A stretch of DNA of 64,000 nt from Streptomyces sp. NBC_01454 (GCF_036227565.1 NZ_CP109460.1:3038001-3102000), one strand, 5' to 3'. Numbered from the stretch's first letter, positions 1-8,812 are shown. Notes: generated by a model from the letters alone, not told the origin. Program-made: numbers and translations.

Positions 1-515
1 AGCGCGTCGGGGATCTCACGGGGGTGCGCGCCGGTGGCGATCAGCACCGCGTCCGCGATCAGGCCCTCCGAGGTGCCGTCGGCGGCGGTGACGGTCACCT
101 TGCGGGAGCCGTCCGGCGCCTGCCCCGGCTCCAGCCGCCCGCGGCCGCGCATGACCCGGCCGCCGGCACGGGTCACGGAGGCGGTGATGTCATGCGACTG
201 GGCGAGCGCGAGACGCTTGACCCGCCGGTTGACCTTGCCGAGGTCGACGCCGACGACCCGGGCGGGCCGGTCCACGTACGGGGTGTCGTCCTCGACGATG
301 ATGCCGAGCTCTTCGTACGACGAATCGAAGGTGGTCATCACCTCGGCCGTGGCGATAAGAGTCTTCGACGGCACGCAGTCGGTGAGCACCGACGCCCCGC
401 CCAGACCGTCGCAGTCGACGACGGTCACCTCCGCGCCGAGAGAGGCGGCCACCAGGGCCGCTTCGTATCCGCCGGGTCCGCCACCGATGATCACGATCCG
501 AGTCACGTACTCCAT
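1..515 (-). CDS. NAD(P)H-quinone dehydrogenase / dihydrolipoamide dehydrogenase-like flavoprotein, N-terminal part
   Basis: This gene runs leftward off the window edge; 171 codons are visible. The N-terminus MEYVTRIVIIGGGPGGYEAA has the FAD-binding GxGxxG Rossmann motif, followed by an acidic strand end (VTVVDCDGLGG). A VLTDCVPSK segment sits where pyridine nucleotide-disulfide oxidoreductases have the redox disulfide CxxxxC, but only one cysteine is seen, so it is not a classical lipoamide dehydrogenase. The later ATGAHPREIP segment is the second part of the FAD-binding fold. Streptomyces relatives are annotated as NAD(P)H-quinone dehydrogenases. ATG at 515 is used; an in-frame GTG three codons later is an alternative. 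It is divergent from the cyclotransferase-like gene at 653. Confidence 0.85.
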   Translation of the reverse strand, partial: MEYVTRIVIIGGGPGGYEAALVAASLGAEVTVVDCDGLGGASVLTDCVPSKTLIATAEVMTTFDSSYEELGIIVEDDTPYVDRPARVVGVDLGKVNRRVKRLALAQSHDITASVTRAGGRVMRGRGRLEPGQAPDGSRKVTVTAADGTSEGLIADAVLIATGAHPREIPDA

Positions 516-652
516 TCTCCCGCACGCCCGTACGTCGCTCACGCCCGGGGGCCCACCGCCGCGCTGACCGGCACCGGGGCGCGCCGCCCGGCCGGTCCCG
601 CGAACCTCCGGTACCACGGGTCCCGCGGTCAACCTCCCGTACTCTCGGAACC

Positions 653-1090
653 ATGTCGCTCTACGCCGCCTACGCCGGCAACCTCGACGCGCGGCTGATG
701 TCCCGCCGCGCACCGCACTCGCCGCTGCGCGGCACCGGCTGGCTCAACGGCTGGCGGCTGACGTTCGGGGGCGAGCAGATGGGGTGGGAAGGCGCACTGG
801 CGACGGTCGTCGAGGACCCGGCCTCCCAGCTGTTCGTCGCGCTCTACGACATCGCGCCCATGGACGAGGAGTCCATGGACCGCTGGGAGGGCGTCGGCAT
901 GGAGATCTACCGCCGGATGCGGGTACGGGCACACACCCTCGACGGCGACGAGACGGCCTGGATCTACGTCCTCAACGGCTACGAGGGCGGCCTCCCCTCG
1001 GCCCGCTACCTGGGCGAGATCGCCGACGCCGCCGAATCCGCGGGCGCCCCGCACGACTATGTGATGGAGCTGCGGAAACGCCCTTGCTGA
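653..1090 (+). CDS. gamma-glutamylcyclotransferase-like protein (GGCT/AIG2 fold)
   Basis: This 145-residue protein begins YAAYAGNLDARLM, the substrate-binding loop that opens GGCT-like folds (Y-x-x-Y-x-x-N-L). WEGVGMEIYRR in the middle matches the region carrying the catalytic glutamate in the family. Family enzymes cyclise gamma-glutamyl amides to 5-oxoproline, but many bacterial members have no tested substrate, so the reaction is inferred. It is a compact soluble single-domain protein with no signal peptide. ATG is chosen because the whole conserved N-terminal loop starts there. It is monocistronic-looking, between the divergent quinone dehydrogenase and the purine nucleoside phosphorylase. 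Confidence 0.8.
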   Translation: MSLYAAYAGNLDARLMSRRAPHSPLRGTGWLNGWRLTFGGEQMGWEGALATVVEDPASQLFVALYDIAPMDEESMDRWEGVGMEIYRRMRVRAHTLDGDETAWIYVLNGYEGGLPSARYLGEIADAAESAGAPHDYVMELRKRPC

Positions 1091-1188
1091 GGCACGGGGG
1101 CCGTGGCCGGCGGGGTGCCGCGACACGCCCGGGCCGGCGTTTGGCACAACCCACAAGACAACGATCCCGGCACCGTGGGCAACGACAT

Positions 1189-1200
1189 CTACGCGCGTAG
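1189..1200 (+). promoter_or_regulatory. nucleoside-regulon operator CTACGCGCGTAG upstream of purine nucleoside phosphorylase
   Basis: A perfect 12-bp palindrome lies 25 bases before the GTG at 1226. A -10-like TACCCT sits at 1213-1218, and only 7 bases separate it from the GTG, so the transcript probably starts at or next to the start codon (leaderless). The operator would then lie just upstream of the -10, where a repressor blocks RNA polymerase. The same palindrome, or a one- or two-base variant, is found at deoC, add, deoA and the nucleoside importer. The binding protein is not in this window. Confidence 0.75.
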
Positions 1201-1225
1201 GGGAATACCGGCTACCCTCGTCCGC

Positions 1226-2047
1226 GTGAACGCATCTGTTACTCCGGACATCGCGCGCGACCCGCAGGGTGCCGCCGCCGACGCCGCCGCCCGTCTGCGC
1301 GAGCTGACCGGCGCCGAGACCCATGACGTCGCCCTGGTGATGGGCTCGGGCTGGGCACCGGCCGCCGAGGCCCTGGGCGCGCCCGAGCACGAATTCCCCG
1401 TCACCGAGCTGCCCGGCTTCCCGCCGCCGGCCGTCGCCGGCCACGGCGGCAAGATCCGCTCGTACCGGGTGGGCGAGAAGCGGGCGCTGGTCTTCCTGGG
1501 CCGTACGCACTACTACGAGGGCCGCGGTGTCGCCGCGGTCGCCCACGGCGTGCGCACCGCCGTCGCGGCCGGCTGCAAGACCGTCGTGCTCACCAACGGG
1601 TGCGGCGGCCTGCGCGCGGGCATGCGCCCCGGCCAGCCGGTCCTCATCAACGACCATCTGAACCTGACCGCCACCTCCCCGATCGCCGGCGCCCACTTCG
1701 TCGATCTGACCGATCTGTACTCGCCGCGACTGCGCGCGCTGTGCAAGGAGATCGACCCGAGCCTGGAGGAGGGCGTCTACGCCCAGCTCCCCGGCCCGCA
1801 CTACGAGACCCCGGCCGAGATCAAGATGCTCCGGACACTGGGCGCCGACCTGGTCGGGATGTCCACCGTCCTGGAGGCCATCGCGGCCCGCGAGGCCGGC
1901 GCCGAGGTGCTCGGCCTGTCGCTGGTGACGAACCTCGCCGCCGGCATGACGGGCGAGCCGCTCAACCACGAAGAGGTACTGCAGGCCGGCCGCGACTCGG
2001 CGACCCACATGGGCTCCCTGCTCGGCCAGGTCCTCAACAAGATCTAG
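1226..2047 (+). CDS. purine nucleoside phosphorylase, trimeric low-molecular-mass type
   Basis: It splits purine (deoxy)nucleosides with phosphate into free base and (deoxy)ribose-1-phosphate in the cytoplasm. The 273-residue length fits the trimeric PNP family (270-290). Visible signatures are VMGSGW near residue 35 (phosphate loop), [24 protein letters not shown] (phosphate/ribose contacts), [11 protein letters not shown] and [16 protein letters not shown] (base and ribose pocket), and [10 protein letters not shown] with the base-contacting Asn. The GTG at 1226 is chosen over upstream in-frame starts because it is seven bases after a -10 box and the operator lies before it. Next downstream on the same strand is the phospho-sugar mutase, whose probable substrate is this enzyme's product. 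Confidence 0.93.
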   Translation: MNASVTPDIARDPQGAAADAAARLRELTGAETHDVALVMGSGWAPAAEALGAPEHEFPVTELPGFPPPAVAGHGGKIRSYRVGEKRALVFLGRTHYYEGRGVAAVAHGVRTAVAAGCKTVVLTNGCGGLRAGMRPGQPVLINDHLNLTATSPIAGAHFVDLTDLYSPRLRALCKEIDPSLEEGVYAQLPGPHYETPAEIKMLRTLGADLVGMSTVLEAIAAREAGAEVLGLSLVTNLAAGMTGEPLNHEEVLQAGRDSATHMGSLLGQVLNKI

Positions 2048-2823
2048 CGGAGGGCCGGTCGGGGCCGGTCCGTCGGCTCAGGCGGTCCGTCGGTTCGGGC
2101 GGGCGGAGGTCAGTCCCGTCCGGTCCGCTCCGCTCCGGTCGGAGGCCGGAGCGGACCGCTCGGGCGAAGGCACGATCGGGTCGCTCGGGCGGAGGCCGGT
2201 CGGTCCCGTCCGGCGGAATCGGCTGCCGCCGGACGGGTCCGATTCGGCTGAGCCGGTCCGCGGCCGGCATCGAGCTGACCGGCCAGGCGCCGCCTGCTCA
2301 GTTCGAGCTGATGCAGGGCGAGCTGGTGCAGGGCGAGCTGGTGCAGTACGAACACGGTCTCGGCCTCGACCTCGACCTCGACCTCGGCCTCGGCCTCGGT
2401 CTCGGCCCGATGCAGTCACGGTCCGGTCCGGTTCGAGTCCGGCCCGGTTCGAGTGCGACCCAGATCGGTTGAATCGGCTGAACCGGTTGAATCGGTTGAA
2501 TCGGTTGAATCGAGTGCGGCTCGGTTCGGCTGATGCGGGCGTTTCGGCGCCTTGCGTGCTGCCTCCTCCTCTTACCCCGGCAACGATTACGGAGAGTAAG
2601 TCGTTCCTCACTCGGTTACATTCTGTGACGGGGTGAGGGAGGCGTCAAGGGCAGGTGGCACGTGGGCCGCCGGTGGCCGGATGGCGTCGTTCGCCCCTCA
2701 CGCGGGGTAAGGGGTACGAGCCGGGCGCGCACCGCGCAGGCGCCCGGCCGGCCGCAGGCCCCCGCACACAACCCCCGCCCCCGTACGCAACCCCCACCAC
2801 GCACCCACCGTCAGGAGCATCAC
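2048..2823. repeat. 776-bp intergenic region with several degenerate tandem repeats
   Basis: No convincing gene is seen here. The stretch holds at least four repeat patches: GGTCCGTCGG-like units around 2058-2110 and GGTCG/GGAGGCCGG units to about 2215; a short doublet GAGCTGGTGCAGGGC around 2320-2345; a hexamer array alternating CTCGAC and CTCGGC at about 2362-2405; and a 9-base unit GGTTGAATC at about 2466-2512. Open frames through these patches are low-complexity shadows. The final 200 bases before the mutase GTG at 2824 return to ordinary composition and presumably carry its promoter. The function of the repeats is unknown. Confidence 0.7.
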
Positions 2824-4515
2824 GTGGCTACCGATCCCGCGGAGCTGATCAACCGGGCCAAGGCATGGCTGGCCGAGGACCCGGACCCGGAGACCCGGGC
2901 CGAGCTGTCCAAGCTCATCGAGGCGGCCGACGACGACGCGTTCGCGGCCGAGCTGGCTGCCCGTTTCGCCGGCACCCTCCAGTTCGGCACGGCCGGGCTG
3001 CGCGGCGAACTGGGCGCGGGCCCGATGCGGATGAACCGCTCCGTCGTCATCCGGGCGGCGGCCGGGCTGGCCGCGTACCTCAAGGCGCAGGGCGAGGGCG
3101 CCGGGCTGGTCGTCATCGGCTACGACGCGCGCCACAAGAGCGCCGACTTCGCCCGTGACACGGCGGCCGTGATGGTGGGCGCGGGCCTGCGCGCCGCGCT
3201 GCTGCCGCGCCCGCTGCCCACCCCCGTCCTGGCCTTCGCGATAAGGCATCTGGGTGCGGTGGCCGGTGTCGAGGTCACCGCCAGCCACAACCCGCCGCGC
3301 GACAACGGCTACAAGGTCTATCTGGGCGACGGCTCGCAGATCGTGCCGCCCGCGGACGCCGGTATCGCCGCCGAGATCGCCGCGGTCGGCCCGCTGGACG
3401 GCGTGCCCCGCCCGGAGGCCGGCTGGGAAACCCTCGACGAGGCGGTTCTGGCCGCCTATCTGGAGCGTACGGACGCGGTGCTGACGCCCGGGTCCCCCCG
3501 GGACACCAGGGTCGTCTACACGCCGATGCACGGCGTCGGCCGGGACACCCTCGTCGCCGCCTTCGCCCGGGCCGGATTCCCGGCCCCGGTGGTCGTCGCG
3601 GAACAGGCCGAGCCGGATCCGGACTTCCCGACGGTCGCCTTCCCCAACCCGGAGGAGCCGGGCGCGATGGACCTCGCGTTCGCCACCGCCCGGGCGGCGG
3701 GCGCGGACATCGACATCGTGATCGCCAATGACCCCGACGCGGACCGCTGCGCCGTCGCGGTCCCCGCCCCCGGCACGCCGGAGGGCTGGCGGATGCTGCG
3801 CGGCGACGAGGTCGGTGCGCTGCTCGCCGCCAGTCTGGTGAGCAAGCGGGCGTCGGGCACCTTCGCGACGACCATCGTCTCCTCGCAGCTGCTGTCCCGG
3901 ATCGCGGCCGCCTCCGCGCTTCCGTACGAGGAGACGCTGACCGGCTTCAAGTGGCTGGCGCGGGTGGACGGTCTGCGGTACGCCTTCGAGGAGGCGCTGG
4001 GCTACTGCGTCGACCCGGAGGGCGTCCGTGACAAGGACGGCATCACCGCGGCGCTGCTGATCACCGAGCTGGCCGCGGAGCTCAAGCAGGCCGGCCGCGG
4101 CCTGACCGATCTGCTCGACGACCTGGCGCGGGAGTTCGGGCTGCACGCCACCGATCAGCTCTCGGTCCGGGTCGAGGACCTGTCACTGATCGCCGATGCG
4201 ATGCGCAGGCTGCGGGAGCAGCCGCCGACCGTACTGGCGGGCCTGGCCGTGTCCCGTGCCGATGACCTGACCCGGGGCACCAAGGCGCTGCCGCCGACCG
4301 ACGGTCTGCGCTACTACCTGGCCGGTTCGCCGGAGTCGGGCATCGAGTCCGCCCGGGTCGTGGTCCGTCCCAGCGGCACCGAGCCCAAGCTCAAGTGCTA
4401 TCTGGAGGTCGTGGTCCCGGTGGCCTCGGCCGAGGCGCTCCCCGAGGCCCGGACGACGGCGGCGGCGGCGCTGGCGGCGATCAAGCGGGAGGTGTCGGCG
4501 GCGGCAGGGATCTGA
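2824..4515 (+). CDS. phospho-sugar mutase (alpha-D-phosphohexomutase superfamily), probable phosphopentomutase
   Basis: This 563-residue cytoplasmic enzyme has all four superfamily signatures. VEVTASHNPPRDNGYK carries the phosphoserine (about residue 146), NDPDADRCAVAVP is the magnesium loop, GDEVGALLA follows it, and RPSGTEPKLKCYLEV is the C-terminal phosphate-binding loop. Superfamily members interconvert sugar-1- and sugar-6- (or 5-) phosphates. The length and shape resemble the PGM2 branch, whose human member is a phosphopentomutase. Next to purine nucleoside phosphorylase, the likely job is (deoxy)ribose-1-phosphate to -5-phosphate, which would feed deoC. Phosphoglucomutase or phosphomannomutase activity remains possible. 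GTG is chosen because an AGGAGC ribosome site precedes it; no nucleoside operator is seen directly in front. Confidence 0.9.
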   Translation: MATDPAELINRAKAWLAEDPDPETRAELSKLIEAADDDAFAAELAARFAGTLQFGTAGLRGELGAGPMRMNRSVVIRAAAGLAAYLKAQGEGAGLVVIGYDARHKSADFARDTAAVMVGAGLRAALLPRPLPTPVLAFAIRHLGAVAGVEVTASHNPPRDNGYKVYLGDGSQIVPPADAGIAAEIAAVGPLDGVPRPEAGWETLDEAVLAAYLERTDAVLTPGSPRDTRVVYTPMHGVGRDTLVAAFARAGFPAPVVVAEQAEPDPDFPTVAFPNPEEPGAMDLAFATARAAGADIDIVIANDPDADRCAVAVPAPGTPEGWRMLRGDEVGALLAASLVSKRASGTFATTIVSSQLLSRIAAASALPYEETLTGFKWLARVDGLRYAFEEALGYCVDPEGVRDKDGITAALLITELAAELKQAGRGLTDLLDDLAREFGLHATDQLSVRVEDLSLIADAMRRLREQPPTVLAGLAVSRADDLTRGTKALPPTDGLRYYLAGSPESGIESARVVVRPSGTEPKLKCYLEVVVPVASAEALPEARTTAAAALAAIKREVSAAAGI

Positions 4516-4540
4516 CCGTCTGACGCCCGGTCGTGCACCG

Positions 4541-4575
4541 GAGGGCGGCCGCCTTGCACCAGGGCGGCCGCCCTC
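4541..4575. terminator. bidirectional hairpin terminator between convergent genes
   Basis: A perfect 13-bp GC-rich stem (GAGGGCGGCCGCC at 4541-4553 with its complement at 4563-4575) and a 9-base loop lie between the mutase stop and the end of the oppositely oriented PH-domain gene. There is no strong U-tract, as is common in Streptomyces. Confidence 0.75.
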
Positions 4576-4603
4576 GGGTGCGACCGGCCGTCCCCTCCGC
4601 CCC

Positions 4604-5236
4604 TCACAGCACCAGCATCACCACAAGCCCCGCCGCGCCCACCACGAGCGGTGCGAGGACCGGGTACGACCAGCGCACCGCCACCGGCTCGTCCTGGGGG
4701 CTTTCGCGGCGGGAGGCGCGTTCCCGGACCTCGCGCAGTTCGTCGAGGGCCTGGTCGGCCATGGCGCGCGGGGCGGGGCTGGCGTCGGCGTCGGCGTGCG
4801 GGCCGAAGCGGGGCCTGGACACCGTGCCGCCCCTCGCCTGGCGGCCGGCTTTCTTGCGCTGCCGCAGGGAGACGGGGATCGCCCACATCTGGTAGGTGCC
4901 GCCGTCGGTGCGGACCTCGGTGGAGTAGCCCGCCCGCAGGCCCTCGACCGCGGTCCACGGCAGGGTGATGGTGCGGAACGGGTTGCGTACCGTGAGCCGG
5001 TCCTCGCCCGCTCTGACCAGGGGGCGCAGGGTGAAGGCGGTGACCAGCGGCACGCCGAGGAGCAGGGCGAACAGTGCCGTGAGCCGGGTGTGGGTGTCGC
5101 CGCGCAGGAGGGCGTCGCCGCCGAGCCAGAGGCCGAGCAGGAGGAGCAGTGCGCCGCCGGCGAGGGCCGCGGGCGAGCGGTAGCTGCGTTCCGCGTACTG
5201 CTGCTGGGGCGGGGTGGACCGGTCCTGGCTCGTCAT
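4604..5236 (-). CDS. membrane protein with bacterial PH-like domain
   Basis: This 210-residue protein has two adjacent hydrophobic segments near residues 24-42 and 52-70, then a soluble beta-rich part (EDRLTVRNPFRTITLPWTAV...) typical of bacterial PH (bPH) domains. A basic/acidic helix follows (ALDELREVRERASRRES), and a last membrane helix forms the C-terminus (VLAPLVVGAAGLVVMLVL). Family members are common actinobacterial membrane proteins of unknown function. The start ATG at 5236 is chosen because the longer frame upstream is low-complexity and unlike the family. It converges with the mutase and is divergent from the deoC operon. Confidence 0.8.
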   Translation of the reverse strand: MTSQDRSTPPQQQYAERSYRSPAALAGGALLLLLGLWLGGDALLRGDTHTRLTALFALLLGVPLVTAFTLRPLVRAGEDRLTVRNPFRTITLPWTAVEGLRAGYSTEVRTDGGTYQMWAIPVSLRQRKKAGRQARGGTVSRPRFGPHADADASPAPRAMADQALDELREVRERASRRESPQDEPVAVRWSYPVLAPLVVGAAGLVVMLVL

Positions 5237-5418
5237 GCCGCCGATTCTGCCCGACCGTCCGGATGCCGGACATTGCGTTACGGCATCATTCGGGGGCGTG
5301 CGGCGCGGGTGTCCGGGCCCTGGAGGTGGGCCGGTTCCGGTGCCGTCACCAGGCATCTCGGCTCCTCGCGCCCGCGCGCACCGGCCGGATTCGGACTGTC
5401 CAGGGGGATGACATGGCG

Positions 5419-5430
5419 CTACGCGCGTAG
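5419..5430 (+). promoter_or_regulatory. nucleoside-regulon operator CTACGCGCGTAG upstream of deoC
   Basis: A perfect copy of the palindrome seen at the purine phosphorylase and add promoters. It is followed at once by a -10-like TATGCT (5432-5437), and six bases later by the GTG at 5444. The site almost touches the -10 box, so a bound repressor would exclude polymerase. The deoC transcript is predicted to be leaderless. Confidence 0.78.
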
Positions 5431-5443
5431 ATATGCTCCCCTC

Positions 5444-6445
5444 GTGACCATGCCCATCACTGTTCCCGCATACGGCAAGGAAGCCGCGGGGCGTCTGGCG
5501 TCAATGGCGGACGTGACCGCCGACGACGGTGCGCTGCGCCGCTTCCTCCACGGCCTCCCGGGCGTCGACGAGGTCGGCCTCCAGGCCCGCGCCGCCACCC
5601 TCGGCACCCGCTCGATCAAGACGACGGCGAAGGCGTACGCCATCGATCTCGCCCTCTCGATGATCGACCTGACGACCCTCGAAGGCGCGGACACCCCGGG
5701 CAAGGTCCGGGCGCTGTGCGCCAAGGGCGTCCACCCGGATCCCACGGACCGCACCGCCCCCAAGGTGGCGGCGATCTGCGTCTATCCGGACATGGTCGCG
5801 ACGGCCAAGGAGGCGCTCGGCGACTCGGGGGTCCATGTGGCGTCCGTCGCCACCGCCTTCCCGGCGGGCCGGGCCGCGCTGCCGGTCAAGCTGGCCGACA
5901 CCCGCGACGCGGTGGCGGCCGGCGCCGACGAGATCGACATGGTGATCGACCGGGGCGCCTTCCTGTCCGGCCGGTACATGGACGTCTTCGAGGAGATCAA
6001 GGCCGTCAAGGAGGCGTGCGCGCGCCCCGACGGGACGGTCGCGCACCTCAAGGTCATCTTCGAGACCGGTGAGCTCCAGACGTACGACAACGTCCGCCGG
6101 GTCTCCTGGCTGGCGATGCTCGCGGGTGCCGACTTCATCAAGACCTCGACCGGCAAGGTGGCCGTCAACGCGACCCCGCCGGTCACCCTCCTGATGCTGG
6201 AGGCGGTCCGCGACTTCCACGCCGCGACCGGTGTCCAGGTCGGGGTGAAGCCGGCCGGCGGTATCCGTACGACCAAGGACGCGGTCAAGTACCTGGTCAT
6301 GGTCAACGAGACGCTCGGCGACCCCTGGCTGACCGCCGACTGGTTCCGCTTCGGCGCCTCCAGCCTCCTCAACGACCTGCTGATGCAGCGCCAGAAGCTC
6401 AGCAGCGGCCGCTACTCCGGCCCCGACTACGTCACGGTGGACTGA
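5444..6445 (+). CDS. deoC: deoxyribose-phosphate aldolase
   Basis: It cleaves 2-deoxyribose-5-phosphate to glyceraldehyde-3-phosphate and acetaldehyde, the last step of deoxynucleoside breakdown. The Schiff-base lysine is in ADFIKTSTGK and the second active-site lysine in VGVKPAGGIR; EIDMVIDRGA matches the conserved acidic strand. The 333-residue length fits the longer actinobacterial/animal-type DERA with an N-terminal extension. GTG at 5444 is chosen because it is six bases after a -10 box; ATG at 5450 is the alternative, and neither has a ribosome-binding site. It heads an operon with two aldehyde dehydrogenase genes, which presumably oxidise the acetaldehyde. Confidence 0.95.
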   Translation: MTMPITVPAYGKEAAGRLASMADVTADDGALRRFLHGLPGVDEVGLQARAATLGTRSIKTTAKAYAIDLALSMIDLTTLEGADTPGKVRALCAKGVHPDPTDRTAPKVAAICVYPDMVATAKEALGDSGVHVASVATAFPAGRAALPVKLADTRDAVAAGADEIDMVIDRGAFLSGRYMDVFEEIKAVKEACARPDGTVAHLKVIFETGELQTYDNVRRVSWLAMLAGADFIKTSTGKVAVNATPPVTLLMLEAVRDFHAATGVQVGVKPAGGIRTTKDAVKYLVMVNETLGDPWLTADWFRFGASSLLNDLLMQRQKLSSGRYSGPDYVTVD

Positions 6446-6452
6446 GGCTCCC

Positions 6453-7904
6453 ATGACCTTCGATTACGCACCCGCACCCGAGTCGCGCGCGGTCGTCGAC
6501 ATCGCGCCGTCCTACGGCCTGTTCATCGACGGCGAGTTCGCCCCGGCCGGGGACGGCAAGGTCTTCAAGACCGTCTCCCCGTCGTCCGAGGAGGTCCTCT
6601 CCGAGGTCGCGCAGGCGAACGCCGAGGACGTCGACCGTGCCGTGCAGGCGGCCCGGAAGGCCTTCGAGAAGTGGTCCGTGCTGCCCGGCGCCGAGCGCGC
6701 CAAGTACCTGTTCCGGATCGCGCGGATCATCCAGGAGCGCTCGCGCGAGCTGGCGGTGCTGGAGTCGCTGGACAACGGCAAGCCGATCCGTGAGTCCCGG
6801 GACGCCGATCTGCCGCTGGTGGCCGCGCACTTCTTCTACTACGCCGGCTGGGCCGACAAGCTCGACCACGCGGGCTACGGCCCGAACCCGCGCCCGCTGG
6901 GCGTCGCCGGGCAGGTCATCCCCTGGAACTTCCCGCTGCTGATGCTCGCGTGGAAGATCGCGCCGGCGCTGGCCACCGGCAACACCGTCGTCCTCAAGCC
7001 CGCCGAGACGACGCCGCTGTCGGCGCTGTTCTTCGCGGACATCTGCCGTCAGGCCGGCCTGCCGAAGGGCGTCGTCAACATCCTGACGGGTGACGGTTCC
7101 ACGGGTGCCGCGCTGGTCGCGCACCCGGGCGTCGACAAGGTCGCCTTCACCGGCTCCACCGCGGTCGGCAAGGCCATCGCCCGTACGGTCGCCGGCACCG
7201 ACAAGAAGGTGACGCTGGAGCTGGGCGGCAAGGCGGCGAACATCGTCTTCGACGACGCGCCGCTCGACCAGGCCGTCGAGGGCATCGTCAACGGCATCTT
7301 CTTCAACCAGGGCCAGGTGTGCTGCGCGGGCTCGCGGCTGCTGGTCCAGGAGTCGGTGGCCGAGGAGCTGCTGGACGCCCTCAAGCGCCGGATGCAGACC
7401 CTGCGCGTGGGCGATCCGCTGGACAAGAACACCGACATCGGCGCCATCAACTCCGCCGAGCAGCTGGCCCGGATCACCGCGCTGGCCGAGGCGGGTGAGG
7501 CCGAGGGTGCCGAGCGCTGGTCGCCGTCGTGCGAGCTGCCCGACGCCGGCTACTGGTTCGCCCCGACGCTGTTCACCGGCGTCACCCAGGCGCACCGCAT
7601 CGCCCGCGAGGAGATCTTCGGCCCGGTGCTGTCCGTGCTGACGTTCCGCACCCCGGCGGAGGCCGTGGAGAAGGCCAACAACACGCCGTACGGCCTCTCC
7701 GCCGGCATCTGGACGGAGAAGGGCTCGCGGATGCTGTGGACGGCGGACAGGCTGCGCGCGGGCGTCATCTGGTCCAACACGTTCAACAAGTTCGACCCGG
7801 CGTCGCCGTTCGGCGGCTACAAGGAGTCGGGCTTCGGCCGCGAGGGCGGCCGGCACGGTCTGGAGGCGTACCTCGCCCCGTCGAGCCCGGAGGGCGCGCG
7901 CTGA
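6453..7904 (+). CDS. aldehyde dehydrogenase family protein (deoC operon)
   Basis: This full-length 483-residue NAD(P)-dependent aldehyde dehydrogenase oxidises an aldehyde to its acid. The catalytic cysteine lies in FNQGQVCCAGSRL, the general-base glutamate in LELGGKAANIVF, the dinucleotide loop in FTGSTAVGK, and PWNFPLLMLAWK and EEIFGPVLSV are present. It starts 7 bases after deoC stops, so co-transcription is near certain and acetaldehyde from DeoC is the likely substrate. This gene ends in a 3-base overlap with the next, a truncated paralogue. Confidence 0.92.
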   Translation: MTFDYAPAPESRAVVDIAPSYGLFIDGEFAPAGDGKVFKTVSPSSEEVLSEVAQANAEDVDRAVQAARKAFEKWSVLPGAERAKYLFRIARIIQERSRELAVLESLDNGKPIRESRDADLPLVAAHFFYYAGWADKLDHAGYGPNPRPLGVAGQVIPWNFPLLMLAWKIAPALATGNTVVLKPAETTPLSALFFADICRQAGLPKGVVNILTGDGSTGAALVAHPGVDKVAFTGSTAVGKAIARTVAGTDKKVTLELGGKAANIVFDDAPLDQAVEGIVNGIFFNQGQVCCAGSRLLVQESVAEELLDALKRRMQTLRVGDPLDKNTDIGAINSAEQLARITALAEAGEAEGAERWSPSCELPDAGYWFAPTLFTGVTQAHRIAREEIFGPVLSVLTFRTPAEAVEKANNTPYGLSAGIWTEKGSRMLWTADRLRAGVIWSNTFNKFDPASPFGGYKESGFGREGGRHGLEAYLAPSSPEGAR

Positions 7905-8770
7905 TGAACACTGTTGACCGCTTGAGTGTGCTCAAGACCTACAAGCTGTACGTCGGGGGGAAGTTCCCCCGGTCCGAGAGCGGGCGGGTGTACGAGGTGA
8001 CGGACTCCAAGGGCACATGGCTCGCCAATGCGCCGCTGGCCTCCCGCAAGGACGCCCGGGACGCGGTGGTCGCCGCCCGTAAGGCGTTCGGCGGCTGGTC
8101 GGGCGCCACGGCCTACAACCGCGGGCAGATCCTCTACCGCGTCGCCGAGATGCTGGAGGGCCGCCGCGACCAGTTCGTGGCGGAGGTGGCCGCGGCCGAG
8201 GGGCTGTCGAAGGCGAAGGCCGCGGCGCAGGTGGACGCGGCGGTCGACCGCTGGGTCTGGTACGCGGGCTGGTCCGACAAGGTCGCCCAGATCGCCGGTG
8301 GCGCGAACCCGGTGGCGGGCCCGTACTTCAACCTGTCCTCCCCCGAGCCGACCGGTGTGGTCGCGGTCCTGGCCCCGCAGGACTCGTCCTTCCTCGGCCT
8401 GGTCTCGGTGATCGCCCCGGCGATCGTCACCGGCAACACGGTCGTCGTGGTGGCCGCGCAGGACGCGCCGCTGCCCGCCCTCTCCCTGGCCGAGGTGCTC
8501 GCCACCTCCGACCTCCCGGGCGGTGTGGTCAACCTCCTCTCGGGCCGTACGGCGGAGATCGCCGCGCCGCTCGCCGCCCATCAGGACGTCAACGCCATCG
8601 ATCTCGCGGGCGCCGGCGGGGATGTGGCGAAGGAGCTGGAGGTGGCCGCGGCCGACAACCTCAAGCGGGTGCTGCGTCCGGCTCCGGTGAACTGGTCCGC
8701 GGATCCCGGCACCGGCCGGCTGATGAGCTTCCTGGAGACGAAGACGGTGTGGCATCCGAAGGGCGTTTAG
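7904..8770 (+). CDS. truncated aldehyde dehydrogenase-like protein without the catalytic domain
   Basis: This 288-residue protein aligns in order with the first part of an aldehyde dehydrogenase: an N-terminal oligomerisation/cofactor region (KLYVGGKFPRSESGRVYEVT) and a degenerate cofactor strand (PTGVVAVLAPQDSSFLGLVS in place of PWNFPL). It lacks the Cys-containing catalytic domain, and the cofactor loop is replaced by AIDLAGAGGDVAK. The ATGA overlap with the intact upstream paralogue gives strict translational coupling. From memory the same intact-plus-short pair follows deoC in other Streptomyces, so it looks like a maintained subunit or pseudoenzyme rather than a fresh frameshift. It cannot be a working dehydrogenase alone. 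Confidence 0.85.
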   Translation: MNTVDRLSVLKTYKLYVGGKFPRSESGRVYEVTDSKGTWLANAPLASRKDARDAVVAARKAFGGWSGATAYNRGQILYRVAEMLEGRRDQFVAEVAAAEGLSKAKAAAQVDAAVDRWVWYAGWSDKVAQIAGGANPVAGPYFNLSSPEPTGVVAVLAPQDSSFLGLVSVIAPAIVTGNTVVVVAAQDAPLPALSLAEVLATSDLPGGVVNLLSGRTAEIAAPLAAHQDVNAIDLAGAGGDVAKELEVAAADNLKRVLRPAPVNWSADPGTGRLMSFLETKTVWHPKGV

Positions 8771-8812
8771 GTCTGTTCTGGCGGCCTTGTGACCGGCCGT
8801 CGCCCATGCCGT

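Noticed and set aside
2428..2460. GGTTCGAGTCC resembles a tRNA T-loop
   Set aside because: No acceptor or anticodon stems can be formed around it; it belongs to the degenerate repeat patch.
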